Shown here: piece after piece, positions 1-7,530 of the stretch | How the letters are laid out: each line of letters begins with the position of its first letter | How positions within the stretch are numbered: position 1 is the stretch's first letter | DNA from: an uncultured Roseateles sp. | Lineage (GTDB): Bacteria; Pseudomonadota; Gammaproteobacteria; Burkholderiales; Burkholderiaceae_C | NCBI RefSeq assembly: GCF_945956965.1 | Contig: NZ_CAMFJS010000009.1 | Span: 1 to 64,000 of the forward strand | Reading direction: 5' to 3' | Length of the DNA stretch: 64,000 nucleotides | The notes under the pieces: generated by a model | What the model was told of the DNA's origin: nothing | The model's database searches: none | Seen by the model: only the letters and a program-made list of their open reading frames with translations | Made by a program: the position numbers and the translations under genes

Positions 1-64
1 TATCTGGAAGATAAGCGATAGACCGTGTCCGGAGATTCAGGGGGCTATCTCACTACCTCAGCAA

Positions 65-112
65 CCCCTGTCAATCAGGGGGCAACACTACACTAGATGA
101 TCGGGATCATCT
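65..112 (+). promoter_or_regulatory. Candidate operator and hairpin before the ATPase-PIN-ligase operon
   Basis: Two inverted repeats lie just upstream of the first gene. CCCCTG/CAGGGG (65-70 and 76-81, 5-nt loop) can form a hairpin. AGATGATC/GATCATCT (95-102 and 105-112, 2-nt spacer) is a perfect 8-bp palindrome ending 21 nt before the ATG and just before the AGGAG ribosome site at 119-123. A dimeric repressor site is the simplest reading, but no regulator gene is present in the operon. No convincing -35/-10 pair was found, only a weak TACACT at 89-94. Confidence 0.4.
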
Positions 113-133
113 GAAACTAGGAGCGTTGCGCTG

Positions 134-1528
134 ATGCTGACTTCCTTTCACATCAAGAATTTCAAGGCCTGGAAAGATACCGGCCCCATACGACTAGCAC
201 CATTGACTGTGATTTTTGGCGCCAATAGCGCTGGCAAGAGCAGCTTGGGTCATTTGTTGCTGGCACTTAAACAGACCAGCTTATCAGCAGACAGAAAACG
301 ACCACTCCACTTGGGAGATGAAAATTCCCTGATTGATTTAGGTACATTTGCCGAGTGCCTTCATAATCACGAGCTACAGCATGCTCTTGAATTTTCCTTG
401 GGATGGGAAATTCCTGGAAAAGAACTTGAAATACGGAATCCGCTCAACAAGGAGAGATTTGCGGGTGATGAATTGAGGCTTGACGTTAAGCTTTCAGCTG
501 ATGCCAAAGAGCAGCCGAGAGTGGATAGGCTGAGCTATAAATTGTTGCGTGATAGCGCCAATCAACTCTCCGTTGAATTTAGTAGGGATGGAAAAGGCAA
601 GCTCGAAATTGCATCAGATGAATACAAGCTTGTTCGCAATACCGGCCGAAGCTGGCCGCTGGATGAGCCAGATAAGTTTCACCGTATTTCTGACCAGAGT
701 CGGGCGCGTTTTCAAAATGCTGAATTTTTGTCCGACTTTGCATTGGCGACAGAAGCTGCGCTGAACAGCGTTTATTATCTTGGGCCACTGCGAGAGCACC
801 CGAAACGCATATATTCGTGGTCAGGTGAAACGCCGGAAAGTGTGGGGCAGAAAGGTGAATTTGCGATTGCTGCCATTCTGGCTGCGAGTGCGCAAGATAG
901 AAAGCTTAATCGTGGTCCCAAGAAGCATCTAACGCGCTTTGATGCGTTTGTCGCGCAATGGCTCAAGGATCTGGGGATTATCGATGGGTTTGCTGTTAAG
1001 CCCGTGGCGGAAGGTAGAAAAGAATATGAAGTTGTCGTCAAAACACATGCTGCCGCTAGCGAAGTAAAGATTACCGATGTCGGGTTTGGTGTGTCACAGG
1101 TATTGCCGGCATTGGTTCAGGCTTTCTATTGTCCGCCACATTCCACCATCTGGATGGAGCAACCAGAAATTCATTTGCATCCTCAGGTTCAGGCGGAGCT
1201 AGCTGATGTTTTCATTTCTGCGACGCAAGCTCGCGAGAATGGTAAGGAGCGCCATGTTCAGTTGATAGTCGAAAGTCATTCAGAACATTTTCTTAATCGC
1301 CTACAGCGGCGCGTTGCGGAAGGTGTCGTTTCGCCGGAAGATGTGGCTGTATATTTTTGCCGCCGTGCTGGTTCAGTAACTGAATTGGAGCCTTTGCGCC
1401 TCAATATGTATGGTGAAATAGAAAACTGGCCAGAATACTTCTTTGGCGACGAAATGGCCGATATTGCTGGACGCACATTGGCGGCGATGCAGCGTAAGAA
1501 GGATCTTGCTAAGGAAACTGGTAGATGA
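134..1528 (+). CDS. AAA/ABC-type ATPase, DUF3696/OLD-like
   Basis: The 464-aa protein has the plan of SMC/OLD-like ATPases: Walker A GANSAGKS at residues 29-36, an ABC-type signature around residues 313-323 (VGFGVSQVLP), Walker B TIWMEQPEIHLHP at about 336-348, and a switch histidine in ESHSEHF near 380. The C-terminal layout resembles the DUF3696 group. No nuclease (TOPRIM) domain follows, so a catalytic effector is expected in trans. The start has AGGAG 10 nt upstream. Its stop overlaps the start of the PIN gene. The gene is A+T-richer than the genes from 2982 on, suggesting transfer. ATPases of this type act as sensors or activators in defence systems such as Septu, PARIS and retron-Eco8; that role here is inferred. 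Confidence 0.85.
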   Translation: MLTSFHIKNFKAWKDTGPIRLAPLTVIFGANSAGKSSLGHLLLALKQTSLSADRKRPLHLGDENSLIDLGTFAECLHNHELQHALEFSLGWEIPGKELEIRNPLNKERFAGDELRLDVKLSADAKEQPRVDRLSYKLLRDSANQLSVEFSRDGKGKLEIASDEYKLVRNTGRSWPLDEPDKFHRISDQSRARFQNAEFLSDFALATEAALNSVYYLGPLREHPKRIYSWSGETPESVGQKGEFAIAAILAASAQDRKLNRGPKKHLTRFDAFVAQWLKDLGIIDGFAVKPVAEGRKEYEVVVKTHAAASEVKITDVGFGVSQVLPALVQAFYCPPHSTIWMEQPEIHLHPQVQAELADVFISATQARENGKERHVQLIVESHSEHFLNRLQRRVAEGVVSPEDVAVYFCRRAGSVTELEPLRLNMYGEIENWPEYFFGDEMADIAGRTLAAMQRKKDLAKETGR

Positions 1529-2064
1529 TGAGGGTCGTTATTGATACCAATGTGCTTCTGGTCGCTAATGGGCAACATGCTGATGTATCTCCGGATTGTG
1601 TTGCCGAGTGTGTGAGACGACTGCAGGCTATGGAGAAGAACGGCGTAACGGTAATTGACGACGGTTATCGCATTCTTGGCGAGTATCAAAACAAGACCAA
1701 CATAAGACAGCCAAAAGGGGTTGGTGATGTGTTCTTAAAATGGCTGTTGCGCCAAACAGCTAACCAAAGCCGAGTGGAGCAAGTCAACCTAACCGAGTTG
1801 GCGGAGAACGAATTCGCAGAATTTCCGGATGCGAGCTTGCAACGCGTTTTTGATCCACCAGATCGCAAATTCGCCGCTGTGGCGCATGCTCATCCAGATA
1901 AGCCATCTGTATGGCAAGCGGCGGACTGCAAATGGTTGGACTGGTGGTCCGCACTTCAGGTGAAGGAGATTCGCGTCGAATTTTTGTGTCCGGAAGATGC
2001 TTGTGGGTTTTATCGCAAAAAGTTTCCCGACAAGTTGCCACCTGTTTTGCCCGGCTGGAAATGA
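1525..2064 (+). CDS. PIN-like ribonuclease domain protein
   Basis: The 179-aa protein starts VVIDTNVLL, the first acidic motif of PIN nucleases (Asp7). A second acidic residue follows in RILGEY near 53, and later acidic positions occur in DPPDRKFAAVA (about 109-119) and ADCKWLDW (about 131-138). This spacing fits a PIN-fold metal-dependent RNase. The ATG at 1525 overlaps the ATPase stop (ATGATG; 1528 is an alternative start) and the stop overlaps the ligase start, so the three proteins are translationally coupled. There is no adjacent VapB-like antitoxin, so a plain VapBC pair is unlikely; the ATPase or the ligase may provide control. The RNA target cannot be deduced. Confidence 0.75.
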   Translation: MMRVVIDTNVLLVANGQHADVSPDCVAECVRRLQAMEKNGVTVIDDGYRILGEYQNKTNIRQPKGVGDVFLKWLLRQTANQSRVEQVNLTELAENEFAEFPDASLQRVFDPPDRKFAAVAHAHPDKPSVWQAADCKWLDWWSALQVKEIRVEFLCPEDACGFYRKKFPDKLPPVLPGWK

Positions 2065-2762
2065 ACTCTGAATTTTTTCGCTTTCCCCACACCCCGCACT
2101 TGGCATGGCTCGGCCAAGGGGCGCCACGCGACGACAAAGTTTTGTCGTCATTTGAGGTTGACGCGCTGCTGGCAACAGAAGTGGTGGTGGAAGAAAAGCT
2201 TGACGGCGCCAATTTGGGCTTTTCTTTGGCGCCCGATTTGGTTTTACGTATGCAAAATCGTGGGAATTATTTGGCTGAACCTTATTCTGGACAATTTTCC
2301 CGTTTGCCGGCTTGGCTTGGGCAAAAGGGCGACGCCCTGCGATCCGTTCTGGCTCCCAACATCATTTTGTTCGGCGAGTGGTGCGCTGCGCGCCATTCGC
2401 TCGACTATCTCGCGCTTCCCGACTGGTTTTTGTTGTTTGATGTGTATGACCGCAGCGTAGGTCGTTTTTGGAGCAGTTCCCGCCGCGATGCTCTTGCCGA
2501 CGATGCTGGGTTGGCCACAGTGCCGCAGATGGCTCGGGGAAAGTTCTCGGTTTCCGCTTTGAAACGGTTGGTCACATCAACGAGTAGCCGATATCGCCAG
2601 GGGCCGCCGGAAGGACTGGTGGTTCGCCAAGATTCTGCTCAGTGGTGCGAGGCTAGGGCGAAGCTTGTACGGGATGACTTCACTCAGTGCATGGACACGC
2701 ATTGGCGCAAGCGAATCATTGAATGGAATCGAGTGGATTCAAGCCTTAATCGCCGGTTTTGA
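2061..2762 (+). CDS. RNA ligase family protein (Rnl2-like nucleotidyltransferase)
   Basis: I choose the ATG at 2061 (ATGA overlap with the PIN stop), giving 233 aa; the frame stays open upstream but lies within the PIN gene. Nucleotidyltransferase motifs appear in order: motif I EKLDGANLG with the AMP-accepting lysine at residue 46, motif III LFGEWC, motif IIIa FLLFDVYD, motif IV PEGLVVR, and motif V ARAKLVR. This is the core of ATP-dependent RNA ligases that seal 3'-OH/5'-phosphate breaks. No C-terminal ligase domain is obvious, so it is a minimal ligase. Coupled to a PIN nuclease, it could repair the breaks made by its partner or modify RNA ends; this is inference. Confidence 0.85.
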   Translation: MNSEFFRFPHTPHLAWLGQGAPRDDKVLSSFEVDALLATEVVVEEKLDGANLGFSLAPDLVLRMQNRGNYLAEPYSGQFSRLPAWLGQKGDALRSVLAPNIILFGEWCAARHSLDYLALPDWFLLFDVYDRSVGRFWSSSRRDALADDAGLATVPQMARGKFSVSALKRLVTSTSSRYRQGPPEGLVVRQDSAQWCEARAKLVRDDFTQCMDTHWRKRIIEWNRVDSSLNRRF

Positions 2763-2947
2763 TTTGGGAACGAGGGGAAAGAGTTCGATTGAAAATCGAT
2801 CAAGCTGGATATCGGAAAAGAAGGTCGATGTATTGAATATTGGTTGATAACAAGCCTTAATCCTTAGCGCCGTTGCGCTCAGAATCTGGTCGTCGCCGCC
2901 TCGATCCCCAATCCAGTCTCTCGAAGCCCGCATCAACCCGCAGCCAA

Positions 2948-2970
2948 GCGCCCGCCATCCCGACGGGCGC
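2948..2970 (-). terminator. Hairpin after the puuA-like gene
   Basis: A perfect 7-bp G+C-rich inverted repeat (GCGCCCG/CGGGCGC) begins 11 nt past the stop of the minus-strand gene at 2982. Only two T residues follow, so termination would be inefficient or factor-assisted. The rest of the 219-nt gap (2763-2947) is A+T-rich and contains no gene I can support. Confidence 0.4.
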
Positions 2971-2981
2971 CCCAGCATCAC

Positions 2982-4343
2982 TTAAACCTGCGGCAACAAG
3001 AACCGCCTCTCCCAGGCGCTGATCTCGTTCTGGAAGCTCTCAAATTCAAGGCCTTTGACCGACAGATAGCCTTGCACAAACTCCGCGCCCAGCAGGCGGG
3101 CGGCGCCTTCGCTCAGGGCCATGGCTTGGTGGGCGTGGATGAAGCTGCGGGGCAGGTCGTGGGCGTGGTCGTAGGCGTTGCCGACCAGGGGCTCGGTGGG
3201 GCGCAGGCCTTCTTGCATGCCGGCCAGGCCGGCGGCGAGTGAGGCGGCGATGGCCAGGTAAGGGTTGGCGTCGGCGCCAGCGATACGGTTCTCTACCCGG
3301 CGGGCGGCCGGGCCGCTGCCGGGGATGCGCAGGCCGGTGGTGCGGTTGTCGTGGCCCCAGTGCAGGTTGACGGGGGCTTGGCTGCCGCTCACATAGCGGC
3401 GGTAGGAGTTGATGAAGGGGGCGTAGATCAGCATCAGCTCGGGCGTGTAGCGCTGCAGCCCGGCGATGAACTGGAAGAAGGCCGGGGTGGCGCTGCCGTC
3501 CGGCGCGGAGAAGATGTTGTTGCCGCCGGCGTCGACGATGCTCTGGTGCAGGTGCATGGAGCTGCCGGCTTCACCGCTGATGGGCTTGGCCATGAACACG
3601 GCGTTGAGGCCGTGTTTGAGCGCCACTTCCTTGGCCGCGTACTTGAACAAAAAGGCTTGGTCGGCCACGGTGACGGGGTCGTCGTGCAGCAGATTGATTT
3701 CGTACTGCGTGCGGCCCACTTCGTGGATCCAGGTGTCGGCGGCAATGCCCAGGGTGTCGATGGCGGCGTGGAACTCGTCCCAGAAGGGCGCCAGCTCATT
3801 GAGCATATTGAGGCTGAAGGCCGATTGGCCGGCCTCGGCCCGGCCGCTGCGGCCGAGCGGGGCGCTCAAGGGCTGGGCGGGGTCGTGGCTGGCGGCGCAG
3901 AGATAAAACTCGATCTCGGGCGCCACCACCGGTTGTAGGCCCAGCGCGTGGTAACGGGCCAGCACGCTTTTCAGCAGGCTGCGCGGCGCCAGCGGCGAGA
4001 GCTGGCCGCTCCAAGGGCCGCTGATCTCCAGGCAGTCGTGAATGGCCATGTATCGCGGCCGGCTGGCCCAGGGCACGGGTCGGAGGGTGCTCAGGTCAGG
4101 CAGCAGGCGCACATCGGGGTCGGCGTCCGGGAAGATCGGGTCGTAGGAATACTCGCCGGTCACGCATTGCATGGCAATGGCCTGGGCAATGCGCAACTCC
4201 TGGCCGCGCGCGAAGCTGGCTGCGGGCATGAGCTTGCCGCGCGGATAGCCGGACACATCCGGGAAGATGCATTCCACATCACGCACGCCTTCGATTTGAA
4301 AGCGGGCGGCCAGTTGTTCCGAAACGGCTTGCGCCTGGGTCAT
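2982..4343 (-). CDS. puuA: Glutamine synthetase family protein, gamma-glutamylputrescine synthetase-like
   Basis: The 453-aa protein is full length for the GlnA-like/PuuA group, which ligates glutamate to putrescine or another amine using ATP. Visible family motifs include APEIEFYL, GEAGSSMHLHQS (ligand and ATP region), NSYRRYV and the metal/ATP segment ENRIAGADANPYLAIAA. The tyrosine loop of true assimilatory GlnA is not evident. It lies 17 nt downstream of a ParA-family gene on the same strand, so the two are probably cotranscribed. No other puu genes are nearby, so the amine substrate is uncertain and the symbol is tentative. Confidence 0.75.
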   Translation of the reverse strand: MTQAQAVSEQLAARFQIEGVRDVECIFPDVSGYPRGKLMPAASFARGQELRIAQAIAMQCVTGEYSYDPIFPDADPDVRLLPDLSTLRPVPWASRPRYMAIHDCLEISGPWSGQLSPLAPRSLLKSVLARYHALGLQPVVAPEIEFYLCAASHDPAQPLSAPLGRSGRAEAGQSAFSLNMLNELAPFWDEFHAAIDTLGIAADTWIHEVGRTQYEINLLHDDPVTVADQAFLFKYAAKEVALKHGLNAVFMAKPISGEAGSSMHLHQSIVDAGGNNIFSAPDGSATPAFFQFIAGLQRYTPELMLIYAPFINSYRRYVSGSQAPVNLHWGHDNRTTGLRIPGSGPAARRVENRIAGADANPYLAIAASLAAGLAGMQEGLRPTEPLVGNAYDHAHDLPRSFIHAHQAMALSEGAARLLGAEFVQGYLSVKGLEFESFQNEISAWERRFLLPQV

Positions 4344-4360
4344 AGCGTGGACTCTTGAAG

Positions 4361-5128
4361 TTATGGCAGCGATTCAAACAGCGCCAGATATTCCTGCGTG
4401 AGCTTGTGGCGCGGATCCAGATGGATCATAGGCCGAGCCAGCTCGTGCGACTCCTTGATCTTGACGCTGGAGCTGAGGTAGGGCTGCAGCACCGGCAGGC
4501 CTTCGTCGATCAGCTCTTGCACCGTGCGCTGCGGCAGGCTGGCGCGGGGCTGGAACTGGTTCACCACAATGCCTTCCACGGCCAGCTCGTGGTTGTGGTC
4601 GGCCTGGATTTCACTCACGCTGTCCAGCAGGCCGTAGAGGGCGCGGCGCGAGAAGTCGTCGCAGTCAAAGGGGATCAGGCAGCTGTCCGCTGCGATCAGG
4701 GCGGAGCGGGTGTAGAAGTTCAGCGCCGGCGGCGTGTCGATCCAGATCTGGTCGTAGTCTTCGGCCAAGCCTTGCAAGGCCTCACGCAACTTGTAGATCT
4801 TGTAGCGGCTTTCCAGCTTGCTGTGCAGCTCTTCCAGCTTGGGGCTGGAGCGCATCACATGCAGATTCTCCCAGGGGCTGGCGCTGATGAAATCGGCCAT
4901 CTTGGGCGGCCGCACGCTGAAGCTCAGGGTGGATTCGAAGAACTCTGTGGCGCCGTGCTGGCCGGCCTCATCGGCCGCTTCGCCCAGCAGATAGCGGGTG
5001 GAGTTGCCCTGCGCGTCCAGGTCCACCACCAAGGTGCGCAAGCCCTGCTGCGCCGCGATGGCCGCGAGGTTGCTGGTGATGGTGGATTTACCCACGCCGC
5101 CCTTTTGATTGAACACAACACGTCGCAT
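4361..5128 (-). CDS. ParA/MinD-family ATPase
   Basis: A deviant Walker A KGGVGKST sits at residues 9-16 and a Walker B-like segment reads IWIDTPPALN, typical of ParA/Soj partition ATPases. I start at 5128 because AAAGGG lies 7 nt upstream and the family begins right before the P-loop; an earlier ATG at 5173 would add 15 unlikely residues. The product is 255 aa. No parB or parS-like cluster is adjacent, so this is an orphan ParA, perhaps positioning a protein complex. It is followed after 17 nt by the glutamine synthetase-like gene. Confidence 0.85.
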   Translation of the reverse strand: MRRVVFNQKGGVGKSTITSNLAAIAAQQGLRTLVVDLDAQGNSTRYLLGEAADEAGQHGATEFFESTLSFSVRPPKMADFISASPWENLHVMRSSPKLEELHSKLESRYKIYKLREALQGLAEDYDQIWIDTPPALNFYTRSALIAADSCLIPFDCDDFSRRALYGLLDSVSEIQADHNHELAVEGIVVNQFQPRASLPQRTVQELIDEGLPVLQPYLSSSVKIKESHELARPMIHLDPRHKLTQEYLALFESLP

Positions 5129-5353
5129 GCCTGACCCTTTGCTGAAGCTGATGGCAGAGCGAGTATTGTGCACTGCAGCAATTACAAAATTGCGGGGCTA
5201 GAACTAGGTGTCTACACGGCTGTGGCGGGCGGTCGCGCCAGCGGCGCCCTCACGGGCGGCAGATGACAATGCGGTACTTTTCCCGGCACGGTCCACCGTG
5301 AGCGCCAATGGGCCGTTAGCAGTTCACCTTCACCGCCAGCTTGAGCGCTACTG

Positions 5354-6103
5354 ATGCAGCACCATTCCCCCATTGACAAGCCCGCGCCAATCACAGCCTC
5401 GCGCTACACGGCTGCTGGCGCCGCCGCGCTCTTGAGCCTGTTGCTGAGTGCTTGCGCTTTCCCCACCCCCCGCATGACCCCGCCGCCTGACATTGCGCCC
5501 AACGCCGATGTGCTGGAGGTCGCCAATCGCAGCAGCTTTATCGGCTCGCTGGTGGATGAGTCCTTCGATGTCGGCCCCTACCGGGTGACCGAGGTCAAAC
5601 GCGGCTGGGGCTCGAACAGCAGCACCACGCTGGGCAATGTCACGGTGCAGACGAGCAGCTCAGGATTTCGCTTTGGGTTCAATGGCACGGCCGACCATTG
5701 GCAGGGCCGCTGCGACTACCGAGCGCAGTCGCGCCTCGTGCAAGTTGGCAATGTCGGCGATCTGGAAGAGGACAAGGCCAATTTGCGCTGTAGCTGCCGC
5801 AGCGACAACAAAGAGCGCGAAGTCAGCTTCGATCTGGACGATGAATGGCGCCCCTTGCGCGGCGCGCTGCTGATCGACGGCAGCCGTTACGAGCTGCAGC
5901 AATACAGCTTTGGCCGGCATCGCGGCGGCCTCAAGTCACCGGCCTCGGGCTACCGGGTTGAACGTGAAGGCAGCGGCGCCGGTGTGGCCGCCGTCGAGGT
6001 GCTGCACCCCGGGCGCATCTGGCTGCAGCGCAGCTTGCCGGCTGAGCAGCGCGAGCCCATGGCTTGCCTGATGTCGGCCTTGATGATTTACGGCTCGCAA
6101 TAA
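5354..6103 (+). CDS. Putative lipoprotein, unknown function
   Basis: The 249-aa protein has a signal peptide with lipobox LLSAC (lipidated Cys near residue 34), so it is probably anchored to the outer membrane. A proline-rich linker follows, then a beta-rich domain with no motif I recognise. Cysteines in the mature part (GRCDYR, LRCSCRS, MACLM) could form disulfides. It is divergent from parA; the 225-nt gap holds no recognisable site. The N-region before the hydrophobic core is long (about 20 residues), so the true start could lie slightly downstream. Confidence 0.7.
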   Translation: MQHHSPIDKPAPITASRYTAAGAAALLSLLLSACAFPTPRMTPPPDIAPNADVLEVANRSSFIGSLVDESFDVGPYRVTEVKRGWGSNSSTTLGNVTVQTSSSGFRFGFNGTADHWQGRCDYRAQSRLVQVGNVGDLEEDKANLRCSCRSDNKEREVSFDLDDEWRPLRGALLIDGSRYELQQYSFGRHRGGLKSPASGYRVEREGSGAGVAAVEVLHPGRIWLQRSLPAEQREPMACLMSALMIYGSQ

Positions 6104-6140
6104 GTCAATCAATCAATCTACCGGCGCGCCGCTTGGGCCA

Positions 6141-6884
6141 TCAGCGGCCCGCCGCACCCTTGTCTTTGCCATTCGCCGCGCGGCAACGCTGAATGTCGCA
6201 AGCGGTGGGCAGCTGGGCGCGGTATTCGGTGACGGTCTTGAGCTGACTCGGGTCGCGGGCCAGGCAGTGCTGGCCTTTGCCGTCGTCGTAGTACGAGGTC
6301 ACATCGACACAGCGGCGCGAATGCGCCACCAGGCCGTAGAGGTGGCCCATCTCATGCGAGATGGTCATCTGCAGGGTTTCGCCCGCCGGGTGCCTGGGGT
6401 TGCGGCGCTTCAGCAGCTCAAAGCCTGCCGGGCTCAAGGCCAAGCGGCGCTGGGTCAGATTGGCCAGGGCGAAGCTGCCGCGCGTTTCGGCATCGCTCCA
6501 CAGCACCTGCACATTGCCGGGGTTGGCAGCCATCAGCGCGGGCGTCATCTCACCACGCACCACCAGGCCCGGCACGCCGCAGGCGGACCAGGCCTCGGCC
6601 GCGCGCTCCAGCGCGGTAAACACTGCGCGCTCGTTGAACTGAGGGGCCGCGCCGCTATGGTCGTAAACAAACACCAGCTTGGCGGCCACGGCCGCGCGGT
6701 CTTTGCCATCGCCCCAGGTGCTGATCTCACCGGGCCGGCATTCGGCCATTTCCTGTTCGCGCACGCTGGGCTGAGCCTGGGCCTGGCACAGGCAGGGCAT
6801 CAGCAAAGCCCCCATGATCCAGACGATATGTAAAGGATGCTTTACATATTTACAGCCTCTGACTAAGATGAAATTGGAAAGCAT
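6141..6884 (-). CDS. Secreted zinc metalloprotease-like protein
   Basis: A signal-peptide-like segment (WIMGALLMPCLC, then a likely cut after AQA) precedes a domain with HEMGHLYGLVAH, close to the metzincin zinc motif HExxHxxGxxH but with the third histidine one residue late. A hydrolase in the periplasm or outside the cell is likely. Start choice is difficult: 6884 gives the only N-terminus with positive residues before the hydrophobic core but has no ribosome site and overlaps the operator at 6826-6849; ATG 6815 would avoid this but gives a poor signal peptide. It is divergent from the membrane protein/XRE pair and may share its operator. Confidence 0.65.
   Translation of the reverse strand: MLSNFILVRGCKYVKHPLHIVWIMGALLMPCLCQAQAQPSVREQEMAECRPGEISTWGDGKDRAAVAAKLVFVYDHSGAAPQFNERAVFTALERAAEAWSACGVPGLVVRGEMTPALMAANPGNVQVLWSDAETRGSFALANLTQRRLALSPAGFELLKRRNPRHPAGETLQMTISHEMGHLYGLVAHSRRCVDVTSYYDDGKGQHCLARDPSQLKTVTEYRAQLPTACDIQRCRAANGKDKGAAGR
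6826..6869 (+). promoter_or_regulatory. Promoter with overlapping palindromic operator for the membrane protein/XRE operon
   Basis: A perfect 10-bp inverted repeat (ATATGTAAAG at 6826-6835, CTTTACATAT at 6840-6849) overlaps a -35 TTTACA (6841-6846). A -10 TAAGAT (6864-6869) follows at 17 bp. A further half-site GCTTTACA lies at 6885-6892, just before the ribosome site. The arrangement predicts autorepression by the small XRE protein encoded second in the operon and possible co-control of the divergent metalloprotease. Confidence 0.7.
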
Positions 6885-6902
6885 GCTTTACAGGAGCGGG
6901 CC

Positions 6903-7316
6903 ATGATGACCATGAAGACGACAAACGCCAATACCGGCAGGAGCCGCCAGTATCTGAAGGAACTGGGCGGCGCGATGCTGGCATATGCCGTGGTTTTGCT
7001 GGCCTCCATCACCTGGCTGAATAGCCATGCCGACCTGGCCAGCCCCTGGCGCGACCTGGCTGCGCTCAGCCCCATGCTGCCGGCCGTGGCGGTGCTGTGG
7101 GCCATCATGCGCCAGATGCGGCGGCTGGACGAATTGCAGCGCCGGGTGCAGTTCGAGGCCCTGGCCTTCGCCTTTGCGGGCACCGCCTTGCTGAGCTTTG
7201 GCTACGGCTTTCTGGAAGGGCTGGGCTACCCGCGTTTGTCCATGTTTGTGGTGTGGGGCGCGATGGCGCCTTTGTGGGTGCTGGGCCTGCTGATCGCCGC
7301 GCGGCGCTACCGCTGA
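6903..7316 (+). CDS. Small integral membrane protein, unknown function
   Basis: The 137-aa protein has four predicted hydrophobic segments (about residues 24-41, 55-68, 85-106 and 113-132) with a charged loop MRQMRRLDELQRR between the second and third. The start has CAGGAG 7 nt upstream. Its stop overlaps the start of the XRE regulator (TGATG). Pairs of a small membrane protein with a short YozG-like XRE regulator are common in bacteria, but their job is unknown. Confidence 0.75.
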   Translation: MMTMKTTNANTGRSRQYLKELGGAMLAYAVVLLASITWLNSHADLASPWRDLAALSPMLPAVAVLWAIMRQMRRLDELQRRVQFEALAFAFAGTALLSFGYGFLEGLGYPRLSMFVVWGAMAPLWVLGLLIAARRYR

Positions 7317-7507
7317 TGAAGAACTCGCTGCGCGAATTGCGCGCCCAGCGCGGCTGGTCGCAAACCGATCTGGCCGAGCGGCTGAATGTGTCTCGGCAAA
7401 CCGTCAACGCCATCGAAAACGAGCGTTATGACCCCAGCCTGCCGCTGGCCTTCCAGATCGCCAAATTGTTTGACTGCACCATCGAGGCGATCTTTTCGGC
7501 CGACTGA
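7316..7507 (+). CDS. Short XRE-family transcriptional regulator
   Basis: The 63-aa protein is almost entirely one helix-turn-helix: LRELRAQRGWSQTDLAERLN, then SRQTVNAIENERYDP and a C-terminal helix typical of YozG-type XRE proteins. Its ATG overlaps the upstream stop. It most likely binds the palindrome at 6826-6849 as a dimer and represses its own operon. Confidence 0.9.
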   Translation: MKNSLRELRAQRGWSQTDLAERLNVSRQTVNAIENERYDPSLPLAFQIAKLFDCTIEAIFSAD

Positions 7508-7530
7508 GCGTTCACCAAAAACGGGCTTGA

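Noticed and set aside
1525-2064. VapC-type toxin of a VapBC pair
   Set aside because: There is no adjacent VapB-like antitoxin and the gene is coupled to an ATPase and an RNA ligase.
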